Positions 1-4,782 of a DNA stretch of 12,222 nt are shown in pieces. Location: the NCBI GenBank assembly GCA_039929265.1, contig JBDSRN010000080.1, positions 1 to 12,222 on the forward strand, given 5' to 3'. The notes below the pieces were generated by a model. That model was not told where the DNA came from, did not search any database, and worked only from the letters and a program-made list of their open reading frames with translations. Position 1 is the first letter of the stretch. Each line of letters opens with the position of its first letter. The position numbers and the translations under genes are program-made. The stretch comes from ZC4RG30 sp039929265 (GTDB lineage Bacteria; Pseudomonadota; Gammaproteobacteria; Steroidobacterales; Steroidobacteraceae).

Positions 1-336
1 GCCGACACCCTGAGTCGCACGCGCGATCAGCAGCAGTTGCTGGGTGTTCGCGAGGCCGCAGCCCAGCGATGCGACCGTGAACAGCGTGAGCCCGATGAGG
101 AACAGCCTGCGCTGCCCGTACAGATCGCCGAGACGTCCGCCGAGCAGCAGCAAGCCACCGAACGTCAGCAGATACGCATTCACCACCCATGCGAGCGACA
201 CTTCCGTGAAACCAAGATCGCTGCGGATGGAAGGCAGCGCCACGTTCACGACGGTGGAGTCGAGCACGATCATCAGCACGCCGAGGCACAGTACGGTGAG
301 TGCGACCCAGCGGCGGTCGTTGTGGATTCCAGTCAT
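1..336 (-). CDS. MFS transporter, DHA2 (EmrB/QacA-like) family, N-terminal part only
   Basis: Partial gene: 112 codons from an ATG at 336 down to the window edge, with no stop reached. The product is an inner-membrane proton-driven exporter of the major facilitator superfamily. What is visible: a short cytoplasmic N-terminus, a first membrane helix (about residues 11-33) ending in LDSTVVNVALP (25-35), the signature of 14-helix DHA2 drug exporters, a second helix (about 48-66), the MFS motif A GRLGDLYGQRR (67-77), a third helix (about 78-95) and the start of a fourth with a RATQG motif. DHA2 proteins usually have 450-520 residues, so about three quarters lies outside. The start is supported by the position of the first helix. 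The ATG lies two bases after the TAA of the decayed LysR ORF and has no clear Shine-Dalgarno sequence, which suggests read-through or coupled expression. The substrate cannot be told. Confidence 0.88.
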   Translation of the reverse strand, partial: MTGIHNDRRWVALTVLCLGVLMIVLDSTVVNVALPSIRSDLGFTEVSLAWVVNAYLLTFGGLLLLGGRLGDLYGQRRLFLIGLTLFTVASLGCGLANTQQLLLIARATQGVG

Positions 337-338
337 GG

Positions 339-677
339 TTATGGTTTCGCAGAGGACTGAAATTGTGCGGCGAGAAAATCCAGCAATGCGCGCACGGACG
401 GCAGCGGGCCGCGCCGTGACGCGAACACCGCATGCACGATTCCTGGCGAGGGCGCCCAGTCGGGCAGCAGTCGCACGAGCGTGCCGTGCGTCATCGCATC
501 CCGGAGCAGCATCGTTGGCAGTTGCACGATGCCGATGCCGGCGATGGCCGCCGCCGCACGCCGAGTGGCTCCTCCAGCCGCGCGATGCGCCGGCTGAGCG
601 GTAGAGGCGAACCCGCCGTGATCGACCACTTCCACGAAATAGCGGAGATCGTTGAGATCCCGGTCGGACGGCTTCAT
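339..677 (-). pseudogene. LysR-type regulator remnant with internal deletions
   Basis: This reads as a 112-codon ORF but is the two ends of a roughly 300-residue LysR regulator joined together. Residues 1-24 are the start of a LysR DNA-binding domain (LNDLRYFVEVVDHGGFA). Residues 43-107 match the end of a LysR effector domain (AAIAGIGIVQLPTML, then PDWAPSPGIVHAVF and a LPSVRALLDFLAAQF end). Between them, at 598-554 and shifted by one base, the minus strand still encodes LSRRIARLEEPLGVR, the end of the winged-helix domain. So about a dozen residues of the recognition-helix region are gone, with a frameshift, and then roughly 150-160 residues of the effector domain. The two outer parts happen to share a frame, which keeps the ORF open. 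It cannot be a working regulator of the usual kind. It stands divergent to pirin, a common arrangement for this LysR subgroup, and directly before the MFS gene. The extent of the losses is inferred from family length. Confidence 0.8.
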
Positions 678-770
678 ATCGTTCTACCAGCAGGACACTG
701 TGACAAATATTAGCTGACTACAGACATGATCGTTCCGGATCTATCCTATCTGCTCACCAGGAGACCGCGC
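678..770. promoter_or_regulatory. Divergent intergenic region between LysR remnant and pirin
   Basis: These 93 bases separate the two divergent starts. The region is AT-richer than its surroundings around TGACAAATATTAGCTGAC (701-718), with an AATATT centre at 706-711, the sort of place where a LysR protein would bind. A GTGACA at 700-705 could serve as a -35 box for pirin and TAATAT on the minus strand as a -10 box for the LysR/MFS direction. Neither has a convincing partner box at good spacing, so exact promoters are not claimed. Confidence 0.35.
759..764 (+). promoter_or_regulatory. Shine-Dalgarno site deciding the pirin start
   Basis: AGGAGA lies six to seven bases before the ATG at 771. 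An in-frame ATG at 726 would add 15 residues (MIVPDLSYLL...), has no comparable site and adds sequence not typical of pirins, so the start at 771 is preferred. Confidence 0.75.
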
Positions 771-1652
771 ATGAAGGAGATTCTTGGAGTTTACAGCGCG
801 CCTCGAAGCCATTGGGTCGGCGACGGATTTCCGGTTCGTTCGCTGTTCTCTTACCAGAGCCACGGCGCGCATCTGAGCCCGTTCCTGCTGCTCGATTATG
901 CCGGGCCGGCGCAGTTTCCCCCGGCGAAGCAGGCGCGTGGTGTCGGCGAGCATCCGCACCGCGGATTCGAGACCGTGACGATCGTGTACAGCGGCGAGGT
1001 GGAGCATCGCGACTCCACCGGCGCCGGCGGCAAGATCGGTCCCGGCGACGTGCAGTGGATGACGGCGGCAGGCGGCATTCTGCATGACGAATTCCATTCG
1101 GCCGAGTTCACACGCCAGGGCGGGACGCTCGAGATGGTGCAGCTATGGGTGAACCTGCCGGCCAAGGACAAGGGCTCGACGCCCGGCTATCAGACGCTCA
1201 CAAAGCAGGATATTCCGGTCGTGCAGCTTCCCGATGCAGCCGGCACGTTGCGCGTGATCGCGGGCAACTACGGCGGCACGGCCGGACCGGCGCGGACGCA
1301 CACGCCGATGGACGTCTGGGACATGCGCATTCAGCAGGGCAAGACCGCGCGTCTGTCGGTCGACAAAGGTCGCACGCTCGCGCTGATCGTGCTGCACGGC
1401 ATCGTGCTGGTGAATGGCGAGGAGATTGTGCGCGAGGCGCAGATGGTGTTGCTCGATCGCGAATCGGGCAACGTGAGGATCGAAGCGAACAGCGATGCAA
1501 CGCTGCTGGTGCTGAGCGGCGAACCGATTGATGAGCCGATCGTGGGCTACGGTCCGTTCGTGATGAACAGCGAAACGGAGATTCGTCAGGCGATCGAGGA
1601 TTTCAACGCCGGGTTGTTCGGAAAGTTGACCGAAGAGGTGAGGCTGGCGTGA
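771..1652 (+). CDS. Pirin family protein (bicupin)
   Basis: Product of 293 residues, the usual length for bacterial pirins: a cytoplasmic metal-binding protein with two cupin domains. The N-terminal cupin (about residues 20-130) holds the pirin signature HPHRGFETVTI (61-71) and GILHDEF (102-108). By family knowledge H61, H63, H105 and E107 match the four metal ligands of human pirin and the E. coli homologue YhhW. The C-terminal cupin (about 165-285) is the usual degenerate one. Bacterial pirins variously have quercetin dioxygenase activity, bind metabolic enzymes such as pyruvate dehydrogenase E1, or have no known role, so a precise function cannot be given. A good Shine-Dalgarno site supports the start at 771 rather than 726. 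It is divergent from the decayed LysR gene that would normally be its regulator, so it may now be expressed without that control. The next gene starts 74 bases downstream and probably has its own promoter. Confidence 0.92.
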   Translation: MKEILGVYSAPRSHWVGDGFPVRSLFSYQSHGAHLSPFLLLDYAGPAQFPPAKQARGVGEHPHRGFETVTIVYSGEVEHRDSTGAGGKIGPGDVQWMTAAGGILHDEFHSAEFTRQGGTLEMVQLWVNLPAKDKGSTPGYQTLTKQDIPVVQLPDAAGTLRVIAGNYGGTAGPARTHTPMDVWDMRIQQGKTARLSVDKGRTLALIVLHGIVLVNGEEIVREAQMVLLDRESGNVRIEANSDATLLVLSGEPIDEPIVGYGPFVMNSETEIRQAIEDFNAGLFGKLTEEVRLA

Positions 1653-1687
1653 TTTGCACCCGGCGGCCGGGGTCCTTCCGAAGCCGC

Positions 1688-1717
1688 TTGCTACGGTCGC
1701 ACCGGTGGACGTAGGCT
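1688..1717 (+). promoter_or_regulatory. Possible promoter of the M48 protease gene, near-leaderless
   Basis: TTGCTA (1688-1693) and TAGGCT (1712-1717) are separated by 18 bases. The expected transcription start is at about 1724, only two or three bases before the ATG at 1727. No Shine-Dalgarno sequence is seen in this gap, which fits a leaderless or nearly leaderless message. The -10 box matches the consensus at only three positions, so this is tentative. Confidence 0.35.
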
Positions 1718-1726
1718 CGGCTGTAA

Positions 1727-3286
1727 ATGAACAAGCTCAACCTGCTGGCTGCCTTGCTCGCCGCGACGCTCGTCGCCTGCGGCGTCAATCCCGTTACCGG
1801 CAAGAAGGAGATTCAGTTCATCTCAGAGGGCCAGGAACTGCAGATCGGCGCTGAGAATTATTCGCCGACCAAACAGAGTCAGGGCGGCGACTTCAAGGTG
1901 ATCCCCGACCTCAGTGCCTACATGAACGAGGTCGGTCAGAAGCTCGCGGCGGTGTCGGATCGCAAACTGCCGTACGAATTCGCGGTGCTCAACGAATCGG
2001 TACCGAACGCCTGGGCGCTGCCTGGCGGCAAGATCGCGGTGAATCGCGGCCTGCTCACTGAACTCAGGAGCGAAGCTGAGCTTGCTGCAGTGCTCGGGCA
2101 CGAAATCGTGCATGCGGCTGCGCGGCACGGCGCGAAGGCGCAGGAACGCGGCACGCTTATCAGCGTTGGAATGGCGGCTGCGCAGGTGGGCGCCGCAATT
2201 GGTGGTGTCGATCAGAACCTGGCGTCGTTGATGGTGCAGGGCGCGGGCCTCGGCTCGGCGCTGATCCAGACGCGCTACGGGCGCGAGCAGGAGCTCGAGG
2301 CCGACGAGTACGGCATGAAATACATGAAGGCCGCGGGCTACGATCCGCTCGCGGCCGTGAGCCTGCAGGAAACGTTCGTGCGACTGTCCGGCGGGCAGAA
2401 GAGCTCGGGTTGGCTCGAGGGATTGTTCGCTTCGCATCCGCCTTCGCCTGAACGTGTGGCGCGCAACAAGGTGACCGCGCAGGAGCTCGGTGCAGGCGGC
2501 CAGTTGTATGCCGATCGCTATCTCGCGCGCATCGCTCCGTTGCAGAAGCTCAAGCCCGCCTACGACAAGTACGATCAGGCAGTGGCTGCGGCTCAGAAAA
2601 AAGATTTCGCCACCGCGCGCACGCTCACGACCGATGCCGCGAAGCTCGTGCCGCAGGAAGGGCGCTTCCAGCAAATGCTGGGCGAGATCGCTCTGGCCGA
2701 GAAAAAGCCGCGCGACGCGATTGCGTACTACGAGAATGCGATTGCCCTCAGCCCGGACTATTTCGGTTCATATCTTGGCGGGGGTGTCGCTCAGTACCGC
2801 CTGGGCGACAAGGTGAAGGCGGAAGACTGGCTCAACAAAAGTGTGAAGCTGCTACCCACCGCTCCAGCGGTGTTTTACCTGGGCAATATCGCCCGCGATC
2901 GTGGCGACAAGGCTGCCGCGCTCAAGCTCTACCAGAGTGCTGCAGGTTCCCAGAGCGAAGTCGGCAAAGAGGCCGCTCTGGAAATGGCACGCATGGACCT
3001 GCCGGACAATCCCGGACGCTATGTCGCCGCGGCGTTGCAGGTCGGCAGGGATGGCAAGCCGGTGGTAATCGTGCAGAATCGCGCGCCGGTGGCGCTCGCC
3101 GACATCACGCTGACGCCGGTGCTGGTTAACGCCAGCGGGCAGATCGTGCAGCAGGGCAACCCGGTGCGTATCAATGGCACGCTGAAGGCGGGTGAAAGCG
3201 TTGCAGCGGATCCCGGCATCGCGGTGAGCGAGGATCAGCTCGTCAACCTGCGCTTCCGAATCGACAACGCGCGTATCGCCGAATAG
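1727..3286 (+). CDS. Lipoprotein M48 family metalloprotease with TPR repeats (BepA-like)
   Basis: Product of 519 residues, a zinc metalloprotease expected on the periplasmic face of the outer membrane. Residues 1-18 form a lipoprotein signal with lipobox LVAC (C18); the +2 residue is Gly, so there is no inner-membrane retention signal. The M48 domain (about 30-250) has HEIVH (125-129) and ELEADEYG (189-196), giving H125, H129 and E191 as zinc ligands and E126 as catalytic residue. SHPPSPERVARN (236-247) places H237 where E. coli BepA has His246, the extra zinc ligand that keeps that protease switched off. TPR-like helices span about 275-425. The last 90 residues (about 430-519) look rich in beta strands and go beyond the usual BepA layout. 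BepA helps mature or remove stalled outer-membrane proteins such as LptD and BamA; the same role here is inferred. Its stop lies one base from the stop of convergent cysQ. Confidence 0.9.
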   Translation: MNKLNLLAALLAATLVACGVNPVTGKKEIQFISEGQELQIGAENYSPTKQSQGGDFKVIPDLSAYMNEVGQKLAAVSDRKLPYEFAVLNESVPNAWALPGGKIAVNRGLLTELRSEAELAAVLGHEIVHAAARHGAKAQERGTLISVGMAAAQVGAAIGGVDQNLASLMVQGAGLGSALIQTRYGREQELEADEYGMKYMKAAGYDPLAAVSLQETFVRLSGGQKSSGWLEGLFASHPPSPERVARNKVTAQELGAGGQLYADRYLARIAPLQKLKPAYDKYDQAVAAAQKKDFATARTLTTDAAKLVPQEGRFQQMLGEIALAEKKPRDAIAYYENAIALSPDYFGSYLGGGVAQYRLGDKVKAEDWLNKSVKLLPTAPAVFYLGNIARDRGDKAAALKLYQSAAGSQSEVGKEAALEMARMDLPDNPGRYVAAALQVGRDGKPVVIVQNRAPVALADITLTPVLVNASGQIVQQGNPVRINGTLKAGESVAADPGIAVSEDQLVNLRFRIDNARIAE

Positions 3287-3287
3287 C

Positions 3288-4106
3288 TCAGCCCGCGGCG
3301 CGTTGCCAGCGCTCCCAGCAGGCTTCATCGCCGTATGCAATGAAGTTCGGGTTCAGGAAATCTTCGCCACCGTTGTAGCGCATGGCTTGTCCGTCTGGCA
3401 GTCTCCGCATCCGGCCACCCGCGGCTTCGAGCACCGCCTGTCCCGCAGCGGTGTCCCACTCCGAGGTGGGCCCGATGCGCGGATACAGGTCCGCGGTGCC
3501 TTCGGCGACGCGACAGAACTTGAGCGAACTGCCCACCGCTGCGAACTCATAATTTCCCATCTGCGCGAGTATCGGTGCCGAGGCGGCACTGCCGTGCGAC
3601 CGGCTGCCCACTACACGCAGCGGATTTGCCGCCGCGCCGCGCACCTGTATTGCGACACGTGTATTACCGGCGTCGATGCGAACGGCACCGAGATCGCACG
3701 CGCCCGCATACACCTCGCCACTTGCCGGGATCTGCACGACGCCGAGCACCGGCGCGTCGACATCGATGAGCGCGATGTTGACGGTGAACTCGCCATTGCG
3801 TGACAGGAATTCCTTCGTGCCATCGAGTGGATCTACCAGCCAGTAGCGGCGCCACTTGCGTCGTTCGAGGAATTCGCTCCCAGCCGATTCCTCCGACAGT
3901 ACCGGCAGGTTGGGCGTGAGCGTGCCGAGCCCCGCGAGGATCGAGCGATGCGCGCGCAAGTCGGCCTGGGTGAGCGGTGAATCGTCCGCTTTCATCTGCG
4001 CGGCGATGTGTCCGCTGCGGTATACGGCCATGATCTCCTCGCCGGCCTGGCGGGCAATGCCGCAGACGGCGTCCACCAGTTGCCACGTAAGAGGTGCATC
4101 GTTCAT
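3288..4106 (-). CDS. cysQ: 3'(2'),5'-bisphosphate nucleotidase CysQ
   Basis: Product of 272 residues, slightly longer than E. coli CysQ (246). It is a Mg-dependent phosphatase of the inositol monophosphatase superfamily that removes the 3'-phosphate from 3'-phosphoadenosine 5'-phosphate (PAP), or PAPS, by-products of sulfate assimilation that inhibit other enzymes. Motifs in order: MKADDSPLTQAD (38-49), SEES (71-74), DPLDGTKEF (92-100) and SEWDTAAG (215-222). E73, D92, D95 and D218 are the expected metal ligands, and DGTKEF is typical of CysQ rather than of SuhB-like inositol phosphatases. The gene is divergent from the DUF5658 gene (77 bases between starts) and convergent with the M48 protease gene. 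No Shine-Dalgarno sequence is evident before the ATG at 4106. No sulfur-assimilation genes are adjacent, which is usual because cysQ is generally a lone housekeeping gene. Confidence 0.93.
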   Translation of the reverse strand: MNDAPLTWQLVDAVCGIARQAGEEIMAVYRSGHIAAQMKADDSPLTQADLRAHRSILAGLGTLTPNLPVLSEESAGSEFLERRKWRRYWLVDPLDGTKEFLSRNGEFTVNIALIDVDAPVLGVVQIPASGEVYAGACDLGAVRIDAGNTRVAIQVRGAAANPLRVVGSRSHGSAASAPILAQMGNYEFAAVGSSLKFCRVAEGTADLYPRIGPTSEWDTAAGQAVLEAAGGRMRRLPDGQAMRYNGGEDFLNPNFIAYGDEACWERWQRAAG

Positions 4107-4112
4107 GCGTGC

Positions 4113-4118
4113 ATCTTA
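4113..4118 (-). promoter_or_regulatory. Possible -10 box of cysQ, start near the ATG
   Basis: On the minus strand TAAGAT (four of six consensus matches) ends six bases before the cysQ ATG. Transcription would then begin at or next to the start codon. No good -35 box was found, so this is a weak call that mainly explains the missing Shine-Dalgarno sequence. Confidence 0.25.
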
Positions 4119-4168
4119 AACGTGAAGGGCATCACGAGTTTGCCCGCGCGGTGCGAACGGTGCGACCG

Positions 4169-4174
4169 TAGAAT
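4169..4174 (+). promoter_or_regulatory. Probable -10 box of the DUF5658 gene, near-leaderless
   Basis: TAGAAT matches TATAAT at five of six positions and ends nine bases before the ATG at 4184, so transcription is expected to start within about three bases of the start codon. There is no Shine-Dalgarno sequence in between. The -35 region is poor: the nearest TTGCCC at 4140-4145 is 23 bases away, too far for normal spacing. Confidence 0.4.
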
Positions 4175-4183
4175 CGTCGCGAC

Positions 4184-4669
4184 ATGTCGCACGACTCCCC
4201 CGAGCCGACCCTGGCAGCGGCCAACCGGCGACAGTTGCACGAACGGCGTCGCCGGACCTGGTATTCGCTTCTGCTGGGTAATTTCACGCCGCGCCGGCGC
4301 GACCCGCGCCGCCACAACGAAGCGCATTTCGCAGCTGTCGACTGGCACGATCGCCGCTGGTTGTTCGTCGCGAGCGCCATCCTGCTGTTCTCAGCGCTCG
4401 ATGCCGTCTTGACCCTGACCTTGCTGCAGTTCGGGGCCACCGAGGCGAATCCGGTGATGGCGCTGCTGATTGGCGGCAATGACCTGCGCTTCGCCCTGTG
4501 CAAGCTCGGTATGACGGCGGGGGGCGTGGTGACGCTGACCCTGATTGCCAGGCTCAAGGCGTTTGGGCGACTGCCCGTGAGCCTGATCCTGTATGCCGTA
4601 CTGGGCCTTTATAGTGTACTGATCCTCTACGAAGGCTGGCTTCTGCTGCATCTGCGGTCCGCCCATTGA
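4184..4669 (+). CDS. DUF5658-like small membrane protein
   Basis: Product of 161 residues of unknown function. The N-terminal 58 residues are very rich in Arg (for example HERRRRTW at 19-26 and RRRDPRRH at 37-44) and probably cytoplasmic. Three hydrophobic helices follow: about 59-81, 104-123 and 131-156. The first contains LDAVLTLTLLQ and is followed by GATEANPVM (84-92), the pattern I associate with DUF5658 membrane domains (LDxxLTxxL, then an EANPxM motif). The family assignment is from memory. The coding sequence has the same GC-rich codon pattern as its neighbours, so it is probably real. It is divergent from cysQ and 113 bases upstream of sucA, co-directional, but sucA probably has its own promoter, so no shared function is implied. 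A TAGAAT -10 box just before the ATG suggests a leaderless message and supports this start. Confidence 0.8.
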   Translation: MSHDSPEPTLAAANRRQLHERRRRTWYSLLLGNFTPRRRDPRRHNEAHFAAVDWHDRRWLFVASAILLFSALDAVLTLTLLQFGATEANPVMALLIGGNDLRFALCKLGMTAGGVVTLTLIARLKAFGRLPVSLILYAVLGLYSVLILYEGWLLLHLRSAH

Positions 4670-4723
4670 GGGGGCCTGCCGGGAATTTGCGGGGGTTCAT
4701 TTTCCTTAAAACCGCTCATACAT

Positions 4724-4729
4724 TAGACT
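4724..4729 (+). promoter_or_regulatory. Possible -10 box of the sucAB-lpdA operon
   Basis: TAGACT (four of six consensus matches) lies in the only AT-rich part of the 113-base gap before sucA (about 4696-4730). It would start transcription at about 4736 and give a leader of roughly 47 bases. An alternative -10 box is TACATT at 4719-4724. Neither has a convincing -35 box; the sequence upstream is T-rich (TTCATTTTCCTT). Confidence 0.35.
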
Positions 4730-4743
4730 AGGCAATCACGCCC

Positions 4744-4774
4744 ACCTGGTGCTTTGAACCCGCAGGTTTTTTTT
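4744..4774 (+). promoter_or_regulatory. Hairpin plus T8 tract in the sucA leader (attenuator-like)
   Basis: ACCTG (4744-4748) and CAGGT (4763-4767) are exact inverted repeats around a 14-base loop, and the 3' arm runs straight into eight T residues (4767-4774). An inner alternative, AACC/GGTT around CGCA (4757-4768), is also possible. This has the layout of an intrinsic terminator, though the five-pair stem is short. It ends eight bases before the sucA ATG, so it could reduce read-through into the operon, or the U-rich stretch could act as a ribosome-binding enhancer, since no Shine-Dalgarno sequence is present. Function is inference only. Confidence 0.35.
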
Positions 4775-4782
4775 CACAAGCC

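Noticed and set aside
44..604. 186-codon plus-strand frame over the left edge.
   Set aside because: Its translation is Arg/Ser/Ala-rich noise, while the minus strand encodes clear MFS and LysR sequence over the same bases.
726..770. Upstream ATG at 726 as the pirin start.
   Set aside because: The strong Shine-Dalgarno at 759-764 serves the ATG at 771, and the added 15 residues do not belong to the pirin fold.
1659..1671. CCCGG/CCGGG inverted repeat just after pirin as a terminator.
   Set aside because: The stem is only five pairs with a three-base loop and no T tract follows, so it does not meet the pattern of an intrinsic terminator.
1823..2674. 283-codon open frame on the minus strand opposite the M48 protease.
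   Set aside because: The plus strand encodes a complete protease with zinc motifs; the antisense frame is His/Arg/Leu-rich and lacks any fold signal.
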